From the NCBI GenBank assembly GCA_024690665.1, contig JAILOU010000032.1, positions 98,715-162,714 of the forward strand: a stretch of 64,000 nucleotides of DNA, read 5' to 3'. The translations under genes were made by a program, and so were the position numbers. This stretch comes from Eubacterium sp. (GTDB lineage: Bacteria; Bacillota; Clostridia; Lachnospirales; Lachnospiraceae). The notes under the pieces were generated by a model that did not search any database, was not told the DNA's origin, and saw only the letters and a program-made list of their open reading frames with translations. Shown here one piece after another: positions 50,928 to 62,285 of the stretch; within the stretch, counting starts at the first letter, position 1, and every line of letters begins with the position of its first letter.

Positions 50928-52496
50928 ATGAGAAAACTAGGAAGAATTATGGCAGCATTTGTCATATCCGCTACAGTGCTTTCAAGTACATCTGCGGTAT
51001 GGGCAACAGAGACTACAACTGCAGTACAGACTGCAAGCACGAAGTCGAAGGACAATTCTCTTTCATCCCTTTCATTGTCAGAAGGAACTCTTTCACCGAG
51101 TTTTAAGTATAGTACGACAAGTTATACAGCAACAGTACCTAATGATGTAACGAGCGTAGAAGTGAATGCGACAACAAGCAATTCGAACGCTACGATTAAG
51201 AAAATTACCGGTAATGATAACCTTAAGGTGGGAGAAAACACCATCACAATCAAGGTGAAATCAGAAGCCGGAACAAAAGCAATCTATACGATTGTCTTGA
51301 CACGTGAGGCAGCCGATTCCACAACAGAAGAGACGGAAGAAACAACTGAGGAAGATACCACAAGCGATAGCGTGACGGCGGGTTCGTCAGAAGAAGCAGC
51401 CATTACCTATCAGGATGACGGTACCTTTTTAATTGATGAAAAGACCTATAATGTAAGTCAGGATTTTTCAGATGATAAGATCTTGGATGGATTTGAAAAA
51501 GCAACGGTAACACTTGGTTCAGAGCTTACTGGCATGCAGGATAGTGCAAGTGGAGTAAAAGTACTTTATCTTGTTAATGCATCGGATTCTACGGACACTC
51601 GATATATTGTAGTAGACGAGACGGCAGAGTCGTATGAAAATTATTTAAAGATGTCTAGTGGCGATTATTATGTCATTGCCGTTCCGCTTCCGATAGAGGC
51701 AACGGTGCCGGATAATTATTCTAAAGCATCGCTTGATGTCAAGGGTGTCACATTGACGCTGTACGAGCCATCTACCGGTGGTGAATTTTATCTGTTTTAT
51801 GGCGTAAATGAAGATGGTACAGGTGCCTGGTATCAGTATGATGCGACGGAAGAAAGTTATCAAAGATATAATGAAGATTTGACATTATCCGCTGCTAATT
51901 CTGAGTATGTAAGCAATGCGTATGACGAGTTGAAGGAAAAGTATACGGATCTTCAGGGGCATTATCGCCTGGTGCTTATTCTTGCATTTGCCGCAATTGT
52001 GGCATTGATTGTTGTTATTGTTAACATCTTTTTGCGAAGAAATCGAGATGATGAGGACGAAGAGGAAGAAGAAAATCTTCAGGAGATTCAGTTTGAGGAA
52101 GAACCTCGCAGAAGACTTCGTCGTCGCAGAAGCGAAAAACAACAAGAGGAACCAAAAGTAGTAGCACCTGCAGAAGCACCGCAGGGTGGTGAGGACGAAG
52201 AACCTTTGGTGGATCTTCGAAAAGATATTACACTGGATGATTTTGAGGAAAAGGAATATCATCCGGAAGAAGAACCAAAACAATTAACAAAGCCGGAGCC
52301 TGAAGCACCTGTTTTCACCAAAGAAGAACATACTTATGTGCAGCCGGAACCGGAAGTGACAGCACAGATTGAACAGCCTGAGCAGACACCGGCCACGGAA
52401 GCGGAACAGGTTGCAAAGGAAACTGCACCAAAGAAATCGGCACCAAAGAAAAAGCAGATGGACTTTGATGACATCATGGATCTTAATGATCTGTAG
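50928..52496 (+). CDS. Membrane-anchored protein with cadherin-like beta-sandwich domain
   Basis: 522 residues. A signal peptide (about 1-27, ending AVWA) is followed by a cadherin-like (PF12733-type) domain at about 43-130: LSSLSLSEGTLSPSF, YTATVPNDVTSVEV, ENTITIKVKSEAGTKA. A second extracellular part (about 160-330) has no family I recognise. A membrane helix at about 345-367 (LVLILAFAAIVALIVVIVNIF) is followed by a long cytoplasmic tail of about 150 residues, highly charged with Glu, Arg, Lys and Pro. This type is common in Lachnospiraceae; the role is unknown. The ClpC gene follows by 18 bases, so the two are probably co-transcribed. Confidence 0.8.
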   Translation: MRKLGRIMAAFVISATVLSSTSAVWATETTTAVQTASTKSKDNSLSSLSLSEGTLSPSFKYSTTSYTATVPNDVTSVEVNATTSNSNATIKKITGNDNLKVGENTITIKVKSEAGTKAIYTIVLTREAADSTTEETEETTEEDTTSDSVTAGSSEEAAITYQDDGTFLIDEKTYNVSQDFSDDKILDGFEKATVTLGSELTGMQDSASGVKVLYLVNASDSTDTRYIVVDETAESYENYLKMSSGDYYVIAVPLPIEATVPDNYSKASLDVKGVTLTLYEPSTGGEFYLFYGVNEDGTGAWYQYDATEESYQRYNEDLTLSAANSEYVSNAYDELKEKYTDLQGHYRLVLILAFAAIVALIVVIVNIFLRRNRDDEDEEEEENLQEIQFEEEPRRRLRRRRSEKQQEEPKVVAPAEAPQGGEDEEPLVDLRKDITLDDFEEKEYHPEEEPKQLTKPEPEAPVFTKEEHTYVQPEPEVTAQIEQPEQTPATEAEQVAKETAPKKSAPKKKQMDFDDIMDLNDL

Positions 52497-52514
52497 GAAG
52501 GACAAATAAGGCAT

Positions 52515-54965
52515 ATGCAGTCTATTTATACAAAAAAAGCGAAAAAAGCATTGGATCTTGCCAAGCGGGCATCCAAGAATATGCAGCATAACTATATAGG
52601 AAGTGAACATATCCTTCTGGGTCTGATTCAGGAAGGAACCGGTGTTGCCGCTAAGATTTTAGAGCAGGTTAACGTAGAAGAAGGAAAAGTGATAGAGCTG
52701 ATTGAAGCACTTATTGCACCTGGAGCTATCCAGATTATGGAGAAGGAAGGCTATACGCCAAAGGCACAGCTGGTACTTGATACAGCGGCTCGTCAGGCTG
52801 AACGTTTTCACGCACGGCTGATAGGAACGGAACATATATTGATGGCGATTATTCTGGAAAATGAATGCGTCGCAGCAAGGTTATTCCACACGCTGGGCAT
52901 CAATGTGCAAAAGATTCACACTGAAATCCTGCTTGCCATGGGAGAAGATCCGACACAGTACAAAGATGAATTTCAAAATGGTAAGCCGACCCGCCGCAAA
53001 GTGGCAGGCGACACACCAATGCTCGATCAATATTCTAAGGATTTGACACAGATGGCAAAGGATGGACACCTCGATCCTGTATTTTGCCGTGAGTCAGAAA
53101 TTGACCGTGTAATACAGATATTAAGTAGACGCGGTAAGAATAATCCGTGTCTGATTGGTGAGCCGGGCGTTGGTAAGACCGCTATTGTAGAAGGACTTGC
53201 GCAGATGATCGTAGAGGGACTGGTTCCGGAATCGATTGCAGGCAAGCGTCTTGTGACACTTGATTTGTCAGCGATGGTGGCAGGGTCAAAATACCGTGGT
53301 GAGTTTGAAGAAAGAATCAAACGTGTTATTGCGGAAGTTGTGGCCAACGGAAATATTTTACTGTTCTTAGATGAAATCCATACCATTATTGGAGCGGGTG
53401 GAGCCGAGGGTGCAATTGATGCATCGAACATCTTAAAACCATCTTTGGCTCGTGGTGAGATTCAGCTTCTTGGTGCAACTACCATTAACGAATATCACAA
53501 ATATATTGAAAAGGATCCGGCACTTGAGCGTCGCTTCCAGCCGGTAATGGTGGAGGAACCAACGATTGAACAGACGATAAGAATCTTAGAGGGAATCTGC
53601 CCTCGTTATGAGGCACATCATGGTGTGACAATTACCCATGATGCACTTGAAGCGGCGGCGCAGATGAGTGCAAGATATATTAATGATCGATTTTTGCCGG
53701 ATAAGGCAATTGATGTTGTAGATGAGGCAGCTGCAAGAACGCGAATTCACGGGGTTACGCTACCGGAAGGCGTGGCAGATTTGCGTCATCATATTGCAGA
53801 GCTTGAAATGCAGGTAGAAGAAGCCATGAAAAAAGGTGATTTTGATGGTGCTTCTGCATTTATGCAGGAAAACAGAGAGCAAAAGCAGCAACTGCAGAAG
53901 ATTACAGACAAGTACCAGCGTGATTCAAAACGCAAAAAAATTGTGGTAAATGAAAATGAAATCTCACAGACGATTTCTGACTGGACCAAGATTCCGGTTA
54001 AAAAGTTAGAAGAAGGAGAGACGGCTCGTCTTAGAAGGCTTGAAAAGACACTCCATAAACGTGTGATTGGACAGGAAGAAGCGGTTTCTGCCGTAGCGAA
54101 GGCTGTTCGAAGAGGGCGTGTTGGAATTAAGGCTCCGAATCGTCCGATTGGTTCGTTCTTATTCCTTGGACCTACAGGTGTAGGTAAGACTGAGATTTCA
54201 AAAGCACTCGCGGAAGCTGTATTTTCTGACGAGAAGAATATGATTCGCGTTGATATGTCAGAATATATGGAAAAACACAGCGTTTCTAAGATGATTGGTT
54301 CGCCGCCTGGATATGTCGGCTATGAAGAAGGCGGACAGCTTGCAGAGAAGGTTAGACGAAATCCATATTCGGTACTGTTATTTGACGAAATTGAAAAAGC
54401 ACATCCGGATGTATTTAACGTATTGCTGCAGATTTTAGATGATGGACATGTAACGGATGCGCAAGGACGTAAGGTGGACTTTAAAAATACCATCATTATC
54501 ATGACATCTAATGCCGGTGCACAATCTATTGTGGAGCCAAAGAAACTAGGATTTGGTGCAGAAAGCGATGAAAAGCAGGATTATGAACGTATGAAATCCG
54601 GTGTTATGGAAGAAGTGCGTCGTATTTTCAAACCGGAATTTTTGAATCGTATTGACGATATTATTGTATTCCATGCGCTGAACAAGGATCATATGAAGAA
54701 TATTATGACGCTTATGACAAAAGAACTTGTCAGCCGCTGTAAGGAGCAACTGGATCTTACGCTGAATATTAAGGCGTCTGTAAAAACCTATATCTGTGAT
54801 AAGGCGTTTGACCCTAAATACGGAGCGAGACCGCTTCGCCGTATGATTCAGACGAAATTAGAAGATGAACTCGCAGATGAGGTTATTAACGGTATTATTA
54901 AAAAAGGTGATACGGTTGATATTGGCGTCAAAAAAGGTGAGATTGTATTTGAAGTTCGAGAATAA
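52515..54965 (+). CDS. clpC: ClpC-type AAA+ unfoldase
   Basis: 816 residues. It has the ClpC order: an N-domain with two repeats (about 1-145), the first AAA+ module with Walker A GEPGVGKT at 215-222, a middle region with a UVR-like coiled coil (AELEMQVEEAMKKGDFDGA), and the second AAA+ module with GPTGVGKTEISKAL near 555. ClpC unfolds proteins and feeds them to the ClpP peptidase. The usual ctsR, mcsA and mcsB genes are not upstream, and no CtsR operator is seen, so it may not belong to the classical heat-shock operon. A tripeptide for ClpP docking is plausible in the second module but not verified. Confidence 0.93.
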   Translation: MQSIYTKKAKKALDLAKRASKNMQHNYIGSEHILLGLIQEGTGVAAKILEQVNVEEGKVIELIEALIAPGAIQIMEKEGYTPKAQLVLDTAARQAERFHARLIGTEHILMAIILENECVAARLFHTLGINVQKIHTEILLAMGEDPTQYKDEFQNGKPTRRKVAGDTPMLDQYSKDLTQMAKDGHLDPVFCRESEIDRVIQILSRRGKNNPCLIGEPGVGKTAIVEGLAQMIVEGLVPESIAGKRLVTLDLSAMVAGSKYRGEFEERIKRVIAEVVANGNILLFLDEIHTIIGAGGAEGAIDASNILKPSLARGEIQLLGATTINEYHKYIEKDPALERRFQPVMVEEPTIEQTIRILEGICPRYEAHHGVTITHDALEAAAQMSARYINDRFLPDKAIDVVDEAAARTRIHGVTLPEGVADLRHHIAELEMQVEEAMKKGDFDGASAFMQENREQKQQLQKITDKYQRDSKRKKIVVNENEISQTISDWTKIPVKKLEEGETARLRRLEKTLHKRVIGQEEAVSAVAKAVRRGRVGIKAPNRPIGSFLFLGPTGVGKTEISKALAEAVFSDEKNMIRVDMSEYMEKHSVSKMIGSPPGYVGYEEGGQLAEKVRRNPYSVLLFDEIEKAHPDVFNVLLQILDDGHVTDAQGRKVDFKNTIIIMTSNAGAQSIVEPKKLGFGAESDEKQDYERMKSGVMEEVRRIFKPEFLNRIDDIIVFHALNKDHMKNIMTLMTKELVSRCKEQLDLTLNIKASVKTYICDKAFDPKYGARPLRRMIQTKLEDELADEVINGIIKKGDTVDIGVKKGEIVFEVRE

Positions 54966-54969
54966 ATTA

Positions 54970-54999
54970 GTGACAAATCAGATGGGAGTATAGTATAAT
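54970..54999 (+). promoter_or_regulatory. Promoter for the 136-residue protein
   Basis: GTGACA at 54970-54975 and TATAAT at 54994-54999 are 18 bases apart. The chosen start is 90 bases downstream, after AGGAGG. Confidence 0.6.
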
Positions 55000-55088
55000 T
55001 ATCCCATGTGATAAAGGTATCAGAGCAGATACTTTTGATACAAATAAAAATGAATACAACAGCATTGTTGCACAGGAGGATAAGAAAC

Positions 55089-55499
55089 ATGGCAGTAATT
55101 GACGAACTGATCAAGAAGGAAGCAGATGGTAGCATCAGTTTTGGGAATTATGAGCTGGACAGCAAGGCAAAATTAGACGGTTTTGAGGTTGGTGGAGATC
55201 TTTATAAGGTTAAGACATTTAAAGATATCACGAAGCTCGAAAGAAACGGATTGTTCGTATACGAATCAGTGCCTGGAACAACTGTAACAGACTTGGCACT
55301 TGAGGAAGGTGGGATGTCATTTAAGGTCGAAGGACCAAAGGACGCCCAGATTACATTGGAACTTGAAGCTGAAGAGGAGTACGAAGTTGAAATCGGTGGT
55401 TCTTCAGTTGGCAAGATGAAGACAAATCTTGGTGGCAAGATTACATTTGGCGTTGAACTTGAAGGCGCTGGTCAGATTGCAGTTAAGGTTGCAAAATAA
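55089..55499 (+). CDS. Conserved hypothetical 136-residue beta-rich protein
   Basis: 136 residues, soluble and acidic, with no signal peptide. The N-terminus MAVIDELIKKEADGSISFGNYELDSK and a Gly-rich C-terminus (GKMKTNLGGKITFGVELEG) suggest an all-beta fold. Homologues in Clostridia are, as I recall, sometimes labelled endosialidase chain, a label without support in this sequence. The start at 55089 has CAGGAGG nine bases upstream; an earlier in-frame ATG at 55008 lacks such a site. It is the last gene before a long palindrome and the second dnaE region. Confidence 0.75.
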   Translation: MAVIDELIKKEADGSISFGNYELDSKAKLDGFEVGGDLYKVKTFKDITKLERNGLFVYESVPGTTVTDLALEEGGMSFKVEGPKDAQITLELEAEEEYEVEIGGSSVGKMKTNLGGKITFGVELEGAGQIAVKVAK

Positions 55500-55508
55500 T
55501 TGAATATA

Positions 55509-55579
55509 TTTAACTCAGTCGGAGAAATTCCCACCTCTAAGCGTTAGCGTAGGTGGGGGATTTCTCCGACTGAGTTAAA
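55509..55579. mobile_element. Long palindromic element, possibly derived from an IS200/IS605-type end
   Basis: TTTAACTCAGTCGGAGAAAT (55509-55528) is perfectly complementary to 55560-55579, 20 bp. A second stem CCCACCT/AGGTGGG (55530-55536 with 55551-55557) lies inside, with loop CTAAGCGTTAGCGT. No transposase frame is present. Long hairpins of this kind with a CCCACCT...AGGTGGG core resemble the subterminal ends of IS200/IS605 elements in Clostridia; this is recollection, not a search. It could also work as a transcription terminator, though no T run follows. One arm recurs at 34960-34977. Confidence 0.5.
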
Positions 55580-55620
55580 CGCTCCGCGAGGATGCAAAAC
55601 CTGATATAAGCCGGACTCTC

Positions 55621-55649
55621 TTGGATAAAAGCAGGAATGATGTTATACT
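55621..55649 (+). promoter_or_regulatory. Promoter for the dGTPase-like gene
   Basis: TTGGAT at 55621-55626 and TATACT at 55644-55649 are 17 bases apart. The gene starts 54 bases downstream with GGAGGA. Confidence 0.6.
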
Positions 55650-55703
55650 AACAGCATATGTTAACAGGCTATCGGACAAAACATTTTCACATGGAGGAAT
55701 TAT

Positions 55704-56909
55704 ATGGGGAGATATCATAGTTTAAGTCAGGAATTGCAGCAAAGGATTATTACGGACCGCAAAGAGGGAAAGAGCAATCCGTATCGCTTTGGGGATGATT
55801 TTTATATACGAAGAAACATGGAAAAAGACAAAGGCTCGCTACTAAGACCGACTTTTGTCCGGGATTGTGAAAAGATACTGCATTTACCGTTATATAGCAG
55901 ATATTCCGATAAAACACAGGTCTTTTCCTTCTACCATAACGATGATTTGTCCAGAAGAGGACTTCATGTGCAGCTGGTGTCAAGAATCGCAAGAAATATT
56001 GGTACCTTACTGGGGCTGAATGTAGATTTGATAGAAGCAATCGCTTTGGGGCATGATATTGGTCACACCCCGTTTGGACATGCAGGGGAAAGATTTCTTA
56101 GTGAGATTTACCACGAAAAAACGGGACGATACTTTAATCATAACGTGCATAGTGCCAGAGTGTTAGACGATATGTTTGTAAGAAATATGACATTGCAGGT
56201 GTTGGATGGAATCTTGTGTCATAACGGAGAATTTGAACAGCAGGAGTATCGTCCGAATACAGAGAAGACGTTTGAGGATTATGACCGGGAGATCGAAGCC
56301 TGCTATACCGAAGGAGCGCCGGCAATCAAACGATTGATTCCATGTACACTGGAAGGCTGTGTGGTGCGCATTAGTGATATGATAGCGTATATCGGCAAAG
56401 ACCGTCAGGATGCAGTTAATGCAAGAATTATCCCTCATACCGACATTTTCACAAAAATTGAAATCGGCGTTGGAAATGCGGAAATGATCAACAATCTGGT
56501 AGTAGATATTGTGGAAAACAGTTACGGAAAAGATTATATTTTGTTGAGTGAACAGGCATTTGCAGATTTGAGTCTTGCCAAAAAAGAAAATTACGAGAAA
56601 ATATACAACAATGAGGGATTGAACCATAAGTATAATGAGATTATAAGACCGATGTTTCGGGAATTGTATGAGAGGTTGTTAACAGATTTGAAAAAGGATA
56701 ATCGTGATGCATGGATTTTCAAACATCACATAGATTTTATGAACGAGCAAAGAAAGTATTACGAAGGAAGCGAGTACCTGGAGGAAGAAGAGAATCAGAT
56801 AGTTGTGGATTATATTGCAAGTATGACCGACGATTATTTTATACAGTTGTATGATTTGTTGTTTCCAAAAAGCAGACATAAGATTACATATCATTCTTAC
56901 TTTGAATAG
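55704..56909 (+). CDS. HD-domain deoxyguanosinetriphosphate triphosphohydrolase-like protein
   Basis: 401 residues. The metal-binding HD signature is clear: H88, the pair H117-D118 in ALGHDIGHTPFGHAGE, and a later aspartate in VRISDMIAYIGKD. This matches the Dgt family, which splits dNTPs into deoxynucleoside and triphosphate. Many members prefer dGTP or need another dNTP as activator; specificity cannot be read here. GGAGGA precedes the ATG. The gene stands directly before the second dnaE copy, which would fit a dNTP-control role near a polymerase, but the link is only by position. Confidence 0.88.
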   Translation: MGRYHSLSQELQQRIITDRKEGKSNPYRFGDDFYIRRNMEKDKGSLLRPTFVRDCEKILHLPLYSRYSDKTQVFSFYHNDDLSRRGLHVQLVSRIARNIGTLLGLNVDLIEAIALGHDIGHTPFGHAGERFLSEIYHEKTGRYFNHNVHSARVLDDMFVRNMTLQVLDGILCHNGEFEQQEYRPNTEKTFEDYDREIEACYTEGAPAIKRLIPCTLEGCVVRISDMIAYIGKDRQDAVNARIIPHTDIFTKIEIGVGNAEMINNLVVDIVENSYGKDYILLSEQAFADLSLAKKENYEKIYNNEGLNHKYNEIIRPMFRELYERLLTDLKKDNRDAWIFKHHIDFMNEQRKYYEGSEYLEEEENQIVVDYIASMTDDYFIQLYDLLFPKSRHKITYHSYFE

Positions 56910-56979
56910 AACGGATTGGTTGTAACGTGTGGTATAATACTTTTGAATCTATCTGGAAGAAAAGAATCAGGGGGAAATT

Positions 56980-60465
<3,486 letters not shown>

Positions 60466-60511
60466 TATAGGGAGTATGTTGTGATTAGAAGAAGAATCGG
60501 AGGATAAATTA

Positions 60512-61489
60512 ATGGGAAATAAAGTTAATACAATCGGAGTCCTCACCAGTGGAGGAGATGCACCGGGAATGAACGCCGCAGTCAGAGCCGTAGTTAGAAC
60601 AGCTCTCGCAAAAGGAATGAAAGTAAAAGGTATCAAGAGAGGATTTGCGGGTCTTCTTGATGAAGAAATCGTAGATATGAATGCCAGAAGCGTATCGGAT
60701 ACAATCGCACGCGGAGGTACAATTTTATATACAGCAAGATGTTTAGAGTTTAAAGAGGAAGAGTACCAGAAAAAAGGTGCTGAGATTTGTCGTAAGCATG
60801 GAATCGATGGCGTAGTAGTTATCGGTGGAGACGGATCTTTCCAGGGAGCCAGCAAGCTTGCCAAATTCGGAATCAACACAATCGGTATTCCGGGAACAAT
60901 TGACTTAGACATTGCATGTACAGATTATACCATCGGATTTGACACTGCTGTTAATACAGCGATGGAAGCAATCGATAAAGTAAGAGATACTTCAACTTCT
61001 CATGAAAGATGTAGTATCATCGAGGTTATGGGACGTCGTGCCGGATATATCGCGTTATGGTGTGGTATTGCCAACGGAGCAGAAGAGATTCTTACTTATG
61101 AAAAATATGATGGCAATGAACAGCGTTTAATTGACAGCGTTTTAGAGAAAAAGAAAATCGGCAAGAAACATCACATCATCATCAATGCAGAAGGTGTTGG
61201 TCATTCTTACGAAATGGCTGAGAGAATTGAAGCAGCTACCGGTGTAGAGACAAGAGCAACCATCATCGGACATATTCAGCGTGGTGGAAGCCCAACCTGT
61301 AAAGACCGTGTATATGCATCTGCAATGGGAGCATATGCAGTAGATCTTCTTGCAAAAGGTGAGTCCAACCGTGTTGTAGCTTACAAACATGGCGAATTTG
61401 TAGATTTTGATATTCAGGAAGCTTTGGCAATGCAGAAAGAATTAGATGACGGATACATCTACAAAATTTCACAGAATCTTTCCAGATAG
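60512..61489 (+). CDS. pfkA: ATP-dependent 6-phosphofructokinase (second copy)
   Basis: 325 residues, like the copy at 35005. VLTSGGDAPGMNAAVRA opens the protein, GGDGS at 105-109 indicates ATP as donor, and PGTIDLDIACTDYTIGFDTA carries the catalytic aspartate. Differences from copy one are scattered, mainly at surface positions (ILYTARCLEFKEEEY, ILTYEKYDGNEQRL). Both copies look intact and could be isoenzymes. CGGAGGA precedes the ATG. A strong terminator follows, so dnaE-pfkA can be one transcript. Confidence 0.95.
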   Translation: MGNKVNTIGVLTSGGDAPGMNAAVRAVVRTALAKGMKVKGIKRGFAGLLDEEIVDMNARSVSDTIARGGTILYTARCLEFKEEEYQKKGAEICRKHGIDGVVVIGGDGSFQGASKLAKFGINTIGIPGTIDLDIACTDYTIGFDTAVNTAMEAIDKVRDTSTSHERCSIIEVMGRRAGYIALWCGIANGAEEILTYEKYDGNEQRLIDSVLEKKKIGKKHHIIINAEGVGHSYEMAERIEAATGVETRATIIGHIQRGGSPTCKDRVYASAMGAYAVDLLAKGESNRVVAYKHGEFVDFDIQEALAMQKELDDGYIYKISQNLSR

Positions 61490-61532
61490 TCAGCCGGTTT
61501 TCAGGTAATATATCATACATCAAAAATAATAG

Positions 61533-61571
61533 AACGTAGCGACAACTTTATCTTGTTGCTACGTTTTTTTT
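61533..61571 (+). terminator. Intrinsic terminator of the second dnaE-pfkA pair
   Basis: ACGTAGCGACAA (61534-61545) pairs with TTGTTGCTACGT (61553-61564), with one mismatch replaced by G-U, followed by eight T. Confidence 0.92.
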
Positions 61572-61660
61572 GTGATATACTTTGAAAAAGAAGGTTTACG
61601 ATAGACAGGGGAATTACAGGCTTTTGAGCTTGGAACTATAGATTGAGAATGGGGGATATT

Positions 61661-61972
61661 ATGGCAGAAAAATATACACTGGAAGAGGTTATGGAACTGG
61701 CCAAAAAAGGGGAAAAGTACTCCGAATTGGAAAAAAGCGGAAGATTATTAAAGCTGCCTTGCCAATTGGAGACGATGGTATATAAAGTGATACCGGATTG
61801 CTCAAAATGTAAGATAGTTGAGAATCCTTCAAAATGTACCCGTAAGTTGCATGCAGATTGTCCAAAGAAGGTTATGCCGAGTCTGTTTACACCGGATTTG
61901 ATTAATGAATATGGCAAGACGGTGTTTGGTACAGAATCAGAGGCATTGGTTATAGTTGCAGGAAACAAATAA
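61661..61972 (+). CDS. Cys-rich hypothetical 103-residue protein
   Basis: 103 residues, no signal peptide. A helical N-terminus (YTLEEVMELAKKGEKYSELE) is followed by five to six Cys residues in LPCQLE, PDCSKCKIV, PSKCTRK and HADCPKK, which could bind zinc or an iron-sulfur cluster. GGGGGAT lies eight bases before the ATG. The -35 box of the thrS leader overlaps its last codons. I recognise no family; small proteins of this look are common in Clostridia. There is no evident relation to thrS. Confidence 0.6.
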   Translation: MAEKYTLEEVMELAKKGEKYSELEKSGRLLKLPCQLETMVYKVIPDCSKCKIVENPSKCTRKLHADCPKKVMPSLFTPDLINEYGKTVFGTESEALVIVAGNK

Positions 61973-61984
61973 CCGTGTTATAAT
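61956..61984 (+). promoter_or_regulatory. Promoter of the thrS T-box transcript
   Basis: TTGCAG at 61956-61961 and TATAAT at 61979-61984 are exactly 17 bases apart. The -35 box lies inside the end of the preceding gene. Confidence 0.72.
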
Positions 61985-61996
61985 AGCAAATGTTAA

Positions 61997-62224
61997 TACG
62001 ATGAAGAGACGAGTACGTTGTGAAAACGTCCAGAGAGAGATACATTAGCTGAAAGTATCTTACGTGGAAGCAGCCGAAGACCAGCTCTGAGTGGTCCTAA
62101 TCAGACCCGGTGATACCGTTATCATCTAATTAAGAAGTAATGAGGGTGGAACCACGTGTTTCTTGAATTGAGACCCGTCCCTTTCGAAGGCATACAGAAT
62201 GCCGTCGAAAGAGGCGGTTTTTTT
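61997..62224 (+). promoter_or_regulatory. T-box leader of thrS
   Basis: The leader opens with GAAGAGACGAGTA and CAGAGAGAGATAC paired with GTATCTT around GCTGAAA, the usual stem I base. GATACCGTTATC at about 62112-62123 precedes the antiterminator. The canonical T-box GAGGGTGGAACCACG is at about 62142-62156. The terminator is CCCTTTCGAAGGCAT with ATGCCGTCGAAAGAGG (62179-62214), then a T run. I could not place the threonine specifier with certainty; the downstream gene gives the specificity. Confidence 0.88.
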
Positions 62225-62285
62225 ATTGAATAGGAATGTTCTTTGACTTTCCTATTCAAAAATTATAAAGAAAGAAGGAGAAAAT

